Positions 44,061 through 56,865 of a stretch of 64,000 nt of DNA are shown piece by piece (the first letter of the stretch is position 1; every line of letters starts with the position of its first letter). The stretch spans positions 55,348,536 through 55,412,535 of the forward strand of contig OZ023270.1 in the NCBI GenBank assembly GCA_964006375.1, given 5' to 3'. The DNA is from Tillus elongatus. Its lineage: Eukaryota; Arthropoda; Insecta; Coleoptera; Cleridae. Below the pieces are notes generated by a model. It was not told where the DNA came from. It worked only from the letters and a program-made list of their open reading frames with translations, and made no database searches. The position numbers and the translations under genes were made by a program.

Positions 44061-45154
44061 TGTTTTTTTGGTTTACCTAGCAATTGGTTTACCTAGCAAA
44101 TTTCTTAAAGTATTTTTTTAAAACGTTAGTTGAAAATTGGCTTTCTTAAAAATGCCAGCCCTCGTGATTCGCGGTTCAAGTGTTAGACAAACAAAGCTTT
44201 TTCCGCTTTCTCTTTTCTAAAGGTCATTGATTCCGTTAACATTTTCTTTGTTTTCTGTTTGTAAATTAATTTCTACACTAGACAAGCAGTGTACCTTAGT
44301 TCTTTGCTATATATCTATTTTTTTTTAAACAAAATAGATATAGTAAAGAATTAGAGCATATGGGTTTTGGGTTCTGGAAAAAATTCACCAATGCGAAAGC
44401 CTTTACCTTTCTATAACCATTTTTTAATGAAAATTTGCTAAAAAAAATAGACTAGATATAAACATATGTTGCTTCGACAACAGATTTTCCAACGTATTTT
44501 TATTTATAAAAGAACTTTACATTAACGATTCTTATTGTTGAGGATATTTCCAAAGTTAGAAATGTTTAATGGGACTTAAACTTCTAGTTTGAGAGCTACA
44601 AGTGTTTTTTCTTCAAACTACCTAATTGTAGCCACAGGTGCTTGTGTTAGCCAATATAATTTCAATAATATTGTTTTTATTGGCTGTATTAAAAACCATT
44701 ATGCATTTAGGTGTGTAGGACTTTTATACATTAAACTAAAACGAAAAAAAAAAGATATATAGACGACTTTTTTGCATGGTACATGTAAAATATCTTTTAT
44801 CTCAGTACTTCATTTCTTTTTGCTGGCTATAAAATAGCTTGTTACTGGATAAGCTAAATATACTTTGATAAGTAACACACCACACATATTATACGACTAT
44901 GGTAGATACGCTTTAATGTATACTTATTTTAAAGCAACTAAAAGTACCTTGTGTGTGCGACTGAAAGCTTTTACCACTTCAAAGTGTTATGAGTCCCATA
45001 AATTGTGCCATCTGAGTTATCTGTATACAGTTTGAATATATTAAAGCCAGTAACTACAAGGCATTATAGGAATATATATTTTTAAAAAAGAGCAAAAATA
45101 CAGTCCGGTTTTCATGCCATAAACATAACGTCTGTTCAATCTGTAAAAAAGTTA
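44061..45154. other. Unassigned AT-rich sequence
   Basis: No gene seen. A small hairpin ATATCTATTTT...AAAATAGATAT is at about 44310-44341. Confidence 0.35.
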
Positions 45155-45797
45155 GGACGCAGCAAGTGCGTTATGGTAGTGAATTTTCATAAAACAGTTT
45201 TTAATAGCAAATATGTTTTTTTTTAACAGGCATCAAATTTGGTTACCAGTATAACCTATACAGTAGAAACAATGTGCCATGTTTCATCAAAATAACCTTA
45301 TTGTTTGAAAATGTACAAAAATTTCCGCAAGTAAACTTCAAGTGTTCCCGAAAAAACTGGTTTCTTGGTCAACCTTATAGGTTAATAGCAAATTGAGCTA
45401 TTCAAATTTGAAGCATTTAATGAAAATTCGTTACCATAACGCACTTGTTGCGTCCCGAATTTGTTTTCTTACAAATATGTATTATATTTCGATGGAAAAT
45501 GCAATAACATAAGGCATGTTTGATTTAAAAAAATGTTTTTAATAGCAAATATGTTTTTTTAAGAAAGCAGGCATCAAATTTGGTAACCAGTATAACCTCT
45601 GTAGTAGAAACAATGTGCCATGTTTCATCAAAATAACTTTATTGCTTGAAAATGTACAAAACTGTCCGCAAGTAAACTTAAAGTGGTCCCGAAAAAACTG
45701 GTCTCTTGGTCAACCTTATAGGTTAATAGCAAATTGGGCTATTCAAATTTGAAGAATTTAATGAAAATTCGCTGCCATAAGGCGCTTGCTGCGTCCC
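45155..45797. mobile_element. Two MITE-like family H units in tandem
   Basis: Unit 1, 45155-45456, has both inverted ends (GGACGCAGCAAG / CGCACTTGTTGCGTCC). Unit 2, about 45530-45797, lacks its left end. Both share the internal block GGTTACCAGTATAACCT...CCTTATAGGTTAATAGCAAATTG, also at 38.24-38.40 kb. Confidence 0.8.
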
Positions 45798-45949
45798 GAA
45801 TTTCTCTTCTTACAAAGATGTATTATATTTCGATGGAAAATGCAAAAATGCAATAACATAAGGCGTGTTCGATTAAAAAAAAAAAAGAAAATTTGAATCA
45901 CCAACGACTTATGGGCTACCCTGTAATTGTGGAAATATGTTTAAGATGT

Positions 45950-46598
45950 AGCTCAAGACACCATATAATTAATGTATACAATTTTTTTTCGTATCTTGCA
46001 TAATAACGAATATATTGAGCCTTAAAGATTTTTTACGAAAATTTGACAAAAATGATATACCATTAACCGATAAACTCTATAGCCAACACTACTGCCAAAG
46101 CATCAGATAAAGGGTCTATTTGAAATGAATTTTTTGGGAATATTTTAGTAAAATGAAGGACAATGACGATTGAAACTAAGACTTCAGGCTTTGTAAAATA
46201 TTCTTCTTGAGACATTTTCCTTCCATAGCTCATATTAGTTTCAGGTTCATTGCCTAAATATTACCAATTTTGTGGTTTTAAATCGCGACTTTGACGTTTT
46301 GAGGAAAACCCAAATTTATTTTTCTTTAAATGCCTGTAACTTTTTTGTCCTTTAACCTACTTAGCTAAATTTGGAAGGTAACTTACCTATAATGATATAA
46401 ACCCGCGTACTAAGTTTGGTTGTTCTTACTTTGTTAATTCCGGAGATATAATTTTTTTCGAAAGGAAATCTAAAATTTTCCAGGGAAACCTGGGCGGATT
46501 TTTCTGGATAACGAATTTATCCAAGCCACTTGCGAAAGGAAGGTACTCACCAAGTTTTATCAAAATCGGTGCATTATTTTTTTACTTATAGATATGAC

Positions 46599-46689
<91 letters not shown>

Positions 46690-46840
46690 CATACATATAC
46701 ATATATAAACATATAAAGTCTGAAACCGACCTCGGATTTGGGTTCCAGGGGTCCTAAATAGCGCTCATTTGAAGAAATTTTTTCAAAATTCAAAAGTCGG
46801 GATCTCCTCATTAGTGAATTTGTTTTAAGAAAATTCACAA
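45950..46840 (+). mobile_element. Family H copy
   Basis: Central modules 45950-46590, (TA)n 46602-46685, 3' module and terminal hairpin to about 46840. Confidence 0.75.
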
Positions 46841-47310
46841 ATAAACATATAAAAATTGAAACTGACCCGGGATATGTATTTTTTGTTTCTTTAACGTCGG
46901 CCTATTTCCGCGACTATAGCCAATCACCGACGCCAGGGAGCAGTTTCAACTCACTATCCTGGAAATGTTGCCGAATCCCTGCTTTTCGGTAAAGAGGGTA
47001 GGGATCTTTAACGTGCCCAACATCGCATGGACACGGGACCGACGGATTTACTCCCCCTCCGAAGGGCGGAACGTGCAGACATTCAACTTGCTCAAATACA
47101 ATGCCAGAACCTCGGTTGATGTTAATGTTACAGTTTGTACTGAAAAAGTGAAAGGAGTACCCTGGGATCGAACCCAGTACCCTTCGGTTCAGAGGCACAC
47201 GTTCTTACCACTGAACCACCGAGGTTCTCGGGATATGTATTCTGGGGGGCCTAATGAAAAGTCGGGATCTCCTCATTGGTGAATTTTTTTTAAGAAAATT
47301 CACTAAAAAT
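46841..47310 (+). mobile_element. Family H 3' module split by a SINE
   Basis: AAACATATAAAAATTGAAACTGACC at 46844-46867, interrupted by the SINE, resuming with CTGGGGGGCCTAATG at 47242 and ending in the hairpin at about 47308. Confidence 0.75.
46881..47228 (-). mobile_element. tRNA-derived SINE with 13-bp target duplication
   Basis: Same SINE as 23882-24186. tRNA-like head at 47228 going down (CCTCGGTGGTTCAGTGGTAA; B box GGGTTCGATCCCAGG). Flanked by CGGGATATGTATT (46868-46880 and 47229-47241). Confidence 0.92.
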
Positions 47311-47375
47311 GAAATAGTATTTTTTTTAAATAATTTTTGTTTAGTATTACATGTCTTAGGTCAAGAATTCTATAA

Positions 47376-47642
47376 GCGAACTAAAAGGTGGTAAGTCAGT
47401 TGGACATGATGACTTGGATTATTTTTTTTTAAAGCTGTAGCGGAGTATATAGCCGAACCGATAGCATACCTTGTGAACGAGATTTTGTTAAATGGAATAT
47501 TTTCGAGCATTTTTAATTATTCATCGTAAAGCCAATCTATAACTTAAAGTGTTCGTTGTACGCAAATAATTATAGGCCAATCTCTTTGGTATCCAAGCTC
47601 GTCAAAATTGCGGAAAAAATAATAAAAGTAAGAATATTATCT
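47376..47642 (+). pseudogene. LINE reverse transcriptase fragment, left of SINE
   Basis: Reads LKGGKSVGHDDLDY, IAYLVNEILLNGIFS and, after a shift, NNYRPISLVSKLVKIAEKII: motifs 0-2 of a non-LTR reverse transcriptase. Continues at 48003 with QYLIKRRVQ. Confidence 0.75.
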
Positions 47643-48002
47643 GTGTGTGTGTGTTTTTTTTTCTTTAACGTCGGCCTATTTCCGCGACTATGGCCAATCA
47701 TCGACGTCAGGGAGCAGTTTCACCTCACTATCCTGGAAATTTTGCCGAACCCCTGCCATTCTGTAAGGAGGGTAGGGATATTAAACGTGCCCAATATCGC
47801 ATGGACACGGGACCGACGGCTTTACGCCCCCTCCGAAAGGCGGAACGTGCAGACATTCAACTTGCTCAAATACAATGCCAGAACCTCGGTTGATGTTCAT
47901 GTTACAGTTTGTACTGAAAAAGTGAAAGGAGTATCCTGGGATCGAACCCAATACCCTTCGGTTCAGAGGCACACGTTCTTACCCCTGAACCACCGAGGTT
48001 CT
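47643..48002 (-). mobile_element. tRNA-derived SINE with 12-bp target duplication
   Basis: Minus orientation, tail with (AC)n at the left end (47643-47654 on the plus strand GTGTGTGTGTGT). Flanked by AGAATATTATCT at 47631-47642 and 48003-48014, inside the LINE fragment. Confidence 0.93.
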
Positions 48003-48062
48003 AGAATATTATCTCAATACCTGATTAAGAGGAGGGTTCAATTATATGTGTTAAATACACTA
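48003..48062 (+). pseudogene. LINE RT fragment, right of SINE
   Basis: Continues the reading frame RILSQYLIK of the left fragment after the duplication. Confidence 0.6.
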
Positions 48063-48784
48063 TGTTTGTAGCTTGATTATCTGTCCCAATTAGAGCCTTA
48101 GACTAAAAATAGAGTAAATAGTAAAAAGATCAACGTTTAAGGAAGGCAATAAAGAAATATTTAAGGAAATATCGCTTTTATAAAGAAAATATAACGTTTA
48201 TTTCAAACCCTGATTTGACATTTTTTTGTCACAAAATTCACTCAAAATCACTCATTGCCTAGAATATGCATCTAAGAATAGGTTTCTTAAATTTGAGGTC
48301 TTTTGGATTCCAAATAAAAACTTAAGGCAAAAATGTAATATATGACGTTTGTTAATTATTTTGTCTATATGTCTGCTGAAATGAGTTCGTGTCACCACCA
48401 TTCGTAGATTAGCTATTTTTTCAAAGATGTCACACTAAAAACGTTATTCTGCGAATGCAATGACAAAAAGTATTTCATTTTCATTCATAAATAAGTGTCA
48501 TATCGAGAGAGTATCTGATCAAAGGAATGAAATAAATATTATAAACAAACTCGGCTTACGTTTCTATGGAAATGATTTCAAAGCAGTTGTTTTTTTTTCT
48601 TTAAACTTAAAAATGAGAAGCACATGTGCTTCAGTTGAATATGTACATTATCACAACTATGCCATTAAAATTATTAAAATTTTAATGTCATCTGAGATCG
48701 AAACATTATTCTTTCACCATACTGTAAGATTAACATCAACTGATGTTGTGGCATTGTATTTGAACAAGTTGACTAGATAGTCAA
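48063..48784. other. Unassigned sequence
   Basis: ORF 48460-48780 (106 residues, ATG to stop just before a SINE) has no motif I recognise. Confidence 0.35.
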
Positions 48785-48975
48785 TAAATGTACGTTTCGC
48801 CCTTCGGAGGTGGCGTAAATCCGTCGGTCCCGTGTCCATGTTGGGCACTTTAAAGTGCCTCACCCTCCTTACAGAAAGGCTTGGGCGCGGAAAAATTTAC
48901 AGGACAGGAAGGTGAAATTGCTCCCTGGCGTCGGTGATTGGTGATAGTCGCGTAAATAGGCCGACGTTAAATAAA
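48785..48975 (+). mobile_element. 5'-truncated tRNA-derived SINE
   Basis: Lacks the tRNA-like head; starts in the body (CGCCCTTCGGAGGTGGCG) and ends with CGTAAATAGGCCGACGTTAAA and an A/CA tail. Confidence 0.8.
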
Positions 48976-49167
48976 CAAAAACACACACAAGATCGAAATA
49001 GTCTACAGTTTTTCAGCGACCGAACTAAGTCAATCAACTCTGATTTAGCAATTAGCTATTTACCCACTGATATTTACTTTCAGATACCTAGGTACTTATA
49101 TAAAATTTCGTGATGCAACGAGGTACCGTCTGTTTAAGTCCACTTTAACAAACAGTTTATCAATATA

Positions 49168-49245
49168 GCATCGCTGATTCAGTGCTAGCGTCCGCGCCTG
49201 TCACAAGAGCGATCCGGGTTCGATTCCGGCCCTATCCCTTTAACA
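49168..49245 (+). repeat. tRNA-Asp-like sequence (tRNA pseudogene or SINE head)
   Basis: An A-box-like GATTCAGTGCTAGCGTC, an anticodon loop CCTGTCAC with GTC (Asp), and a B box GGGTTCGATTCC. The acceptor stem does not pair, so it is not a functional tRNA gene. Confidence 0.6.
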
Positions 49246-49589
49246 TTTTGTTTTGTCGAACTCGAAGGGACCCGGCTGTATTTTCAATATCGATTTTCTG
49301 GGGTACCTTTAGCACAACAGGAGATCAACAATAATAGAATTGGTTATGTTTGTCGCACACACAGAGATAAGGCTCATTTGTAACATTTTTATAGTTTTCT
49401 AATTTTTCTACATAGTTTTGGTTTATCCGTAGATTAAAACGTTTGCTAATGCTCACAACAGTTAAAAAAGAATTTTATTTTTGTTTTGAGCTGTGAGTAC
49501 AAAGGGGTTGTATTAAATTTTAATTGCGATTACACATTGAAATATAACAAAGCGATTAAACATATAACAAAGTTATATTTGAATCACTA

Positions 49590-49850
49590 TGTGAAAACTG
49601 GAACCTGTGATGAGCACTAATAAGTACACTTGGAGAAAACCCAAATCACCACAACACATATTTCAAATACCTTACGTTCGTTTCGTTGACCATGTCAACA
49701 TCTTCAGAGGAAGAAAAATTCTTCTCTGAAAATTCTTCCTCTGAAGATGTTGACTTGGTCAACGAAACGATCGTAAGGTCTCTGAGATATGTGTTGTGGT
49801 GATTTGGGTTTTCTCCAAGTGTACTTATATTTGAATGTGATTAAGCAATA
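49590..49850. mobile_element. Head-to-head PLE tail fragments with hammerhead-like folds
   Basis: Two inverted copies of about 120 bp (49598-49721 and 49731-49837). In the plus copy CCT-CTGAAGA-T-GTTGAC/GTCAAC-GAAA-CGATCG-TA-AGG has the full CTGANGA and GAAA boxes with a self-complementary stem III, but one extra T before stem II. The outer part (ACACTTGGAGAAAACCCAAATC) also occurs at 24.29 and 25.54 kb. Confidence 0.65.
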
Positions 49851-49887
49851 CCATATTTCTTGCTTCAGAGACTTAAGATGCTGTGCC

Positions 49888-50114
49888 CTTGCATTTTTTT
49901 TAAATATATTTTGTGCTGCGTATGGATGCAATAATGTATATAATCCACAAAAGCCAATTAATTTGTTTGGGTAAGTAAAAGACATTTAACGGTAATTATT
50001 CAGATGAGCGGCATACGTATACGGTATACTTACCCAAAAAAATTAATTGGCTTTTGTGGATTATATACATTATTGCATCCATACGCAGCACAAAATATAT
50101 TTAAAAAAAATGCA

Positions 50115-50117
<3 letters not shown>
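49888..50117. repeat. Inverted repeat of about 90 bp with 50-bp loop
   Basis: 49888-49977 and 50027-50115 are near-perfect inverted copies (TGTGCTGCGTATGGATGCAATA on the left). ORFs on both arms are reflections of this. Confidence 0.9.

Positions 50118-50209
<92 letters not shown>
50118..50209. repeat. (TA)n microsatellite
   Basis: About 46 TA units beside the inverted repeat. Confidence 0.98.
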
Positions 50210-50210
<1 letters not shown>

Positions 50211-50254
50211 CCGCGGTTTTGATTGAATGTCTGAAATAGCAGGTTCTCTGGTGA

Positions 50255-50340
50255 AAAGGCCTCAAATTATTTATATCTCGACGTTTCGCCTCCCGTTTTA
50301 AAGCCGGTTTCAACAGTACGGATAGGTCAGCGTATGGAAA
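50255..50340 (-). repeat. PLE tail relic with hammerhead-like arrangement
   Basis: Minus strand GTTGAAACCGGCTTTAAAAC then GGGAGGCGAAACGTCG; typical PLE tail phrase with a decayed core. Confidence 0.45.
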
Positions 50341-51226
50341 AACAAATAAAAAAATAAATAAATGAAAGAGGATGTCAGGTCAGTCGCAGTCAGCAGCACA
50401 CTCGTAATGTAATAATACACAAATGGGCTATATTACTTATAAAGATCGGGATGAGTTAACTCCAGAATTCGCTGTCTTAGTGTTTCGACCAAACTAGATG
50501 ATTCAAGTCATTTCAAGCATCATTAAATATACTTTGAAAAAAAAAATCCTACTGTAATAGGACTAGAATAACTTGTTTGCTGATAGATGACCGCCAATTT
50601 AAAAATAAGTGTGTTAAGAAAAGAAACAAAAGAAGAGTGTACATGAATATTTATAAAATCAATAACGAATGTATTTTTGTGTCAAAAATTAAGCAGAAAC
50701 ACCTAAAAAATTTCATAGGGTGGTAGTGCCAATCATGTTGCTTTTTAATCATCTGAGTCTGTATTATTAATTGCATACACGCCAAAAACAGTCAGGTCAG
50801 GTCAGGTTGACACAACACCAGAGATTGTGACAGTTCTAGGCTTGCACGCACAGTAAGAAGGAAGGTGTGGGAAGAAAACTAGCGAGCGAAAACCACTTCT
50901 CCCCTGGTTAATACAACGACGGGCATTGGATTATATCATTCGCTAGCCATCATCACTTCAGTCCTGCCGGGACTTGCGGTAAGATGTATAGTAGGAGACA
51001 CAGAGCGGTTTCGTCCTTCTTTTGCGTTTATATATGGTGCTTATTCCTGCCATTCTAATTTACTGTCTACCAACAGAACAATATATTTTACGCTATGAGA
51101 CTCAGTTGGTTTATATCACTGTTACATTGCATACTAATTAAAAAATTAGAGAAATGTTTTCCGAAGCTCGTGGTTAGAAAGCTGCACATGTTATTTTGGT
51201 TAGATTCGACACTTGTAAGTTACTGT
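50341..51226. other. Unassigned sequence
   Basis: A higher-GC block at about 50795-51000 starts with a (CAGGT)n-like stretch (CAGGTCAGGTCAGGTTGACA). No ORF or RNA gene recognised. Confidence 0.35.
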
Positions 51227-51785
51227 CTAGTACCTACTTAAACCTTTTTCATAATTTATTGTATTCGCTGCTCTATCAAACAGATTATCCCATTGATATC
51301 CTACAAACACCAAAATTATATCGTCTGCATAAGATATAGGGATACAGTTCAGACTAAAGTCTTTAATTATATCATTTACACATATAGATAATAATACGGG
51401 GCGCAATATACCCCCTGTGGTATAATAACGCATGTAAACATATGTTTTCACTTAAACAGTCATTCAGTCTCACGCATTGCATTATTTCATGTAGGTAGCT
51501 AGCAAACAGGGACAACGTATGTCCTCTTATCCCAATCAACTCCAATTATAAACTTCTTGTGGGTTTCATGAACCACGCCATAAAAAATATTCAACAACTA
51601 GATAGACCAAACCAAACTGTCTTTTAGAAATTAGGCTATGTTTTTCCAGATATTCTTTTAATCTGCTGAATACCAATTTTTCAAAATATTTCACAAACGC
51701 ATTAACTAGACTAAATAGGTTTATAGTTTAATACCTTCTTATGTTCACCCGACTTATAAATTAAAACCCTAACAGACTCTTCCAG
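51227..51785 (-). pseudogene. LINE reverse transcriptase fragment
   Basis: From 51785 down: VRVLIYKSGEHKKVLNYKPI, FVKYFEKL-like, FSRLKEYLEKHSLISKRQFG, then GGILRPVLLSICVNDI and ISYADDIILVFVG, i.e. RT motifs including the catalytic YADD. Frameshifted; last ORF 51227-51451. Confidence 0.8.
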
Positions 51786-52879
51786 TCGCATTGCAACGAC
51801 AGCTGCAATACAGAAATACTGTATTAATTAAACGAGTCAAACGTTTGGTTAAAAACAGATGAGAATTTTTTATTTATATTTATATTTTAATGTTTGCAAT
51901 TGTGTTGATGTGTTTGGTATTATATATATTTTATCATAATTCGTTTATATGGTAGTAGATAGTTTAGTATACAATTTTTAGCAGGAAGTGTGGTCTGTTT
52001 TATTTGTGTTAAAAATCACATAATACTAGTTTTAATTAAATATTTATTTTTTGACATGGCCTAAATCTGCCTTTTCAATTGTACTCACTTCGTTTCGAAA
52101 CTTCTTGATTTGATTACATTTAATATTAAGTTTCAACAGAATCTCAAACTTTGTTATATTTACATGGCCTTCCATGACGGGTTGTAAAGTGCATAACGAT
52201 TGTCGGATCTAAAAATCTACTGTGGTGAAATAAATTTTCTAACTTGTATTTGTCAGTGCTAAGGTTTTTATCACAACATCATCTGCACACAAATTGTATT
52301 TACAGTTGCAATAAGCACTCCTTCGTTTTACATTTTTTCCTACTAATGAAGAATTTTTTTCTACTTTTATAGTAATTTTATCTTTTTTATGTATTTTTGT
52401 TTTATATTACATGTCATAAATAGTTGTAACAGTGGTGTAATCTACTCCATTAACGACAATATGTCACCATCACTTCTATCTTTATAGTAGCATTAGCATG
52501 TTTTTAGACATTATTCTCTTCTTACTTTTCCGCTTTAGTCTGTAGAGAAGGGTCCTGAGATTTATTGTAAATAATATAAACGTGTCAATGCGCCGGGTGC
52601 TAATATATGCGTTCACCTTTCAACGAAATATGGATCCAATCCATCAGGCGAACCTCCCGCTTCGTTCATTTATATGCGACATTTCGGTTTCTTTTCAATT
52701 CGAGTAGTAAAAAACGTGATAAATTTATTTCGGATAACATACTGAGTAGGAGATTCACGGAGAGAGCTTTTTACATACTCTTATATGCAATGGGAACAGC
52801 GTTGTCATGTGTATTTGATGTATATATTTAGACCAGACATGAAATATTAACTGTGGCTGTACTGGGTGAGTCATAATTT
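51786..52879. other. Unassigned AT-rich sequence
   Basis: ORF 52607-52831 has no motif. No repeat recognised. Confidence 0.35.
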
Positions 52880-53470
52880 TGAAAATTTTATAATCTCTAC
52901 AGACGAGGTCGGTTTTAACAGAAACGGAGTAGCCAATTTCAATAAGCGTCACATTTGAGCAGATGCAATCCATATGCTATGATACAAAGAAGATACCAAC
53001 GTCAGTTTAGCTTAAACATGTGGATTTACATTATAGAATATTATTTATATAAGGTAGTATTTTCCACCACTTTTAAATGGTGCTCATCTTAGCAATTTTT
53101 TTAAAAACTTATTTCCCACTTTGCTAGAAGGGATAGCATTACGTGCAAGATAAATCATGTTATGCACGAACACTTCACCATGGCTTCTCGAGCAGATTTG
53201 AAGACTGTTAACTTTAAGCTGTGGATAGGTTCTTGCGGTCCTAATTCGTGGTCACCAAGATCACCAAATTTCCATCCTCTAGATTTCTAACTCTAGGGTT
53301 ACTTAAAAACACCCGTTTTTGCAAAAGCAATAACTGATAATAATGATGCCTCCTGAAATAAGAGAACACACTTCTTTGAATTTTGTTAAGAAACGATTAA
53401 AGAGCTGGTTTTTTTATACCCCTAGAAGTGTCATCCATTCTTTGTTTAGAAGAAATTGACAACAGACGGA
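52880..53470 (+). pseudogene. Mariner/IS630-type transposase relic
   Basis: Fragments in order: FTDEVGFNRNGVANF (first catalytic Asp box), RQRQFSLNMW-like, NYLIGP-like, LRAR, RWIG-equivalent, PNSWSPRSPNFHPLDF and LWGYLKTPVFAKAITDN. This matches the middle and C-terminal half of insect mariner-like transposases. Stops throughout. Confidence 0.75.
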
Positions 53471-53589
53471 CACGCGCGGCTTCCTGCATGCGTGTGTGCG
53501 GGCGTGTGTGTATGGTTGGTCGCGTAAGTATCGGTGATTTAGCGAATTAAAAAAAATTGCTAATGAGATCTGTGTTTATATATGTTATG

Positions 53590-53591
<2 letters not shown>

Positions 53592-53661
<70 letters not shown>

Positions 53662-54240
53662 CTCAAAAAATAATGGACCGATTTTGGTCAAATTTGGTGA
53701 GTACCTTCCTTTTGCAAGTGGCTTGGATAAGTTCGTTAGTCAGGAAAATCGGACCAGGTTTTCCCGGAAAATTTTGCTTTCTTTCTAAAAAAATTCATAT
53801 CTGTAAATAACAAAGTAAGGGCAACCAAATTTGGTACGCGCGTTTGTATTATAAAGAGTGAACTCTGTACCAAAATTTAGGACTCTAGCTTTAAAGACAA
53901 AGGCAGTTAAAGAAACAAATTTTGGAGTTTTCCTCAAAACGTCAAACTCGCAATTTGAAATATCAAAATTGGCAATGTTTAGGCAAAGAACGTGAAACAA
54001 ATACGGATTGTGAAAAGAAAATGTTGCAAGAAGAGTGTTCTGCAAACCCTTAAGTTTCAGATTCAACCGTCATTGCCCTTCATTTTACTAAAATATTTAC
54101 AGAAAATTCATTTCAAATAGATCCTTTCTCTGTCGGTTTAGTTAAGTTGATGCTTTCACTGTAGGTTTAGTAAAGTTTATGGTTTAACGGTCCTAAATTT
54201 TTTTTAGCTATTTTTCGTAGAACAAATTCGTTGATGCATT
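53592..54240 (-). mobile_element. Family H copy, inverted
   Basis: (TA)n 53592-53660 followed by the central modules in reverse order compared with 38.6-39.25 kb (ACTCAAAAAATAATGGACCG ... ACCGTCATTGCCCTTCATTTTAC). More diverged than other copies. Confidence 0.7.
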
Positions 54241-54284
54241 TAGCATTTTTTTTATCGAAATATGATGCGTTTGTAACAAAAAAT

Positions 54285-55702
54285 CTGGACGCCATAAGTG
54301 CGTTTTGGTAGCGAATTTTCGGTAAATTTGCAGTTTAGCTCCCGAACGCTTTTCAAAAAACTGTTTTCAGAAACCTGCCTAGGGCCCCACCTTGGATCCA
54401 CAAACCCCAAGAAACATTTCTTGTTCACACCCCCCAAGGAAGTAACGGGACCAGGAGTGAGTAGGGGTAGCTGGGCGGAGTAGGTAGTAAAAAGAAAATA
54501 TGAGCAGAAAATGCAAATAAAACGAGCCTGAAACCTGTTTTTTTTCACATCTTGAAGCCATATCCCCCTTAAACCCTGCCTACCTCGCACAGCACCCCTA
54601 TACCCCCCCCCCCAGTGGCCGTAACTTCCTTGGCGGGTAGGAACAAGACATTTTTCTTGTGGTTTATGCAGCGAGGGTGGTTGTATGCATGCGAGGGGGA
54701 AGGAAAATCCCCACGACGAAGCAAATCCCCACCTAGGAGCCTGCTTCGTCGTAGACCTTTTCCTTCCATCTTCGTGTGGATACAACCACCCTCGTTGCAT
54801 AAACCACAAGAAAAACTTCTTGCTCATACCCCCAATAGAAGTTACGTGACCTGGAGCAAATAGGGGTGCTGTGTGGGGTAGGCAGGATTTAATGGGGATA
54901 TGGCTTCAAATAGACAGCTTTCAAGCAGTTTTCTTTGCATTTCCTGCTCATATTTCCTTTTTACTACCTACCCCGCCCAGCACCCCTATTCACTCCCAGT
55001 CCCGTAACTTCCTTGGGGGGTGTGAATAAGAAATTTTTCTTGTGGTTTGTGCATCCAGGTGGGGTCCTAGTAATGTTTCTGAAAACAATTTTTTGAAAAG
55101 CGTTCGGGAGCTAATCTGCAAATTTACCGAATTTTCATTAAATCCTTCAAATTTCAATAACTCAATTTGCTATTAACGTAAACTTTGTTGGTTAGGAAAC
55201 CAACATTTAAGTTTATTTTTGGATTTTTTTTTGTATATTTTCATGTTTTTCCTTCTCCCCCGAACCACCAAACTTTCAAGTCCAGAATTAACAAGTTGCC
55301 TCTTTCCTCCTTGTCGACACTCACGGTACGATAGTATTTAGGTTGTAAACCCTCGTGGTGTGTTGTTGAAATTAAAAAAAAACATAAGTAATTTTAATAA
55401 AATGTAGTACATTGTTTCTACTGCATAAGCTATACCGGTAATCAGATTGCTGCCTGCTCGTATTTGCTATTAAAAACATTTTTATGGAAATTCTCTTCCA
55501 TAACACACTTGCTGCATCCAGACTTTTGAAAAATGTTTATATATTTTCAAACAAAAATGTTATTTCGATGAAATATGGTACATTGTTTCTACTTAATAGG
55601 CAACCAAGTTTGATGCCTGCTTTCATCAAAGAAAGACATTTGCTATTAAAAATATTTTAAAGAAAATTCGCTACCATAACGCACTTGCTGCGTCCCGAAT
55701 TT
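54285..55702. mobile_element. Nested fold-back element with family H ends
   Basis: Outer ends TGGACGCCATAAGTGCG (54286) and CGCACTTGCTGCGTCC (55681-55696). Inside, 54305-54725 and 54742-55150 are diverged inverted arms with a tight central hairpin ACGACGAAGCA/TGCTTCGTCGT (54713-54723, 54742-54752). Within each arm a unit of about 110 bp (CTTCCTTGGGGGGTGTGAA-like, CTTGTGGTTTGTGCA-like) is itself present twice in opposite directions, making four alternating copies. No coding; ORFs 54252-54863 are mirror images. Confidence 0.8.
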
Positions 55703-56159
55703 TTTGTTTATTTTTTTTGGGTGGAGAGGGAGCAGTGTCTTTAGACTGGGGACGGGCTGATCGGAATGATATCGGTATGAGGCATGTGGAGTTTTTTCAA
55801 ATGTTTGTATTTTAAAATGCATATATGCTCTTTTGTTTTGAAATTTTGTTTTTGTGTAACAGATGCGTTACGATGTTTTGATCAGTGATTCTTTGGAAGG
55901 AAGCATATGATAAAAATGATGTTGTTTCTATAGTTTTGTTTTTGCTATACTGTCAACAAGTCTTTGACTTAGGCAGTTTTTTTTCTCTCCATTTATTGGG
56001 GGAGATTTTTTTTTTGCGTAAATTGTGCATTATTGTATATTTATTTGTATTTTTCTGCATGGAGGGAAATCTTCTCAATAAATGTGTATTATTATTATAT
56101 AAATGTGTATTATTATTTACACCAAAAAATGTGGGATTTTAAGCAATTAGAAAAAGCTC
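55703..56159. other. Unassigned AT-rich sequence
   Basis: ORF 55885-56142 is hydrophobic by composition and has no motif. Confidence 0.35.

Positions 56160-56865
<706 letters not shown>

Noticed and set aside
54252..54863. ORFs of 60-191 residues in the fold-back
   Set aside because: Near-identical on both strands because the DNA is an inverted repeat; no known domain.
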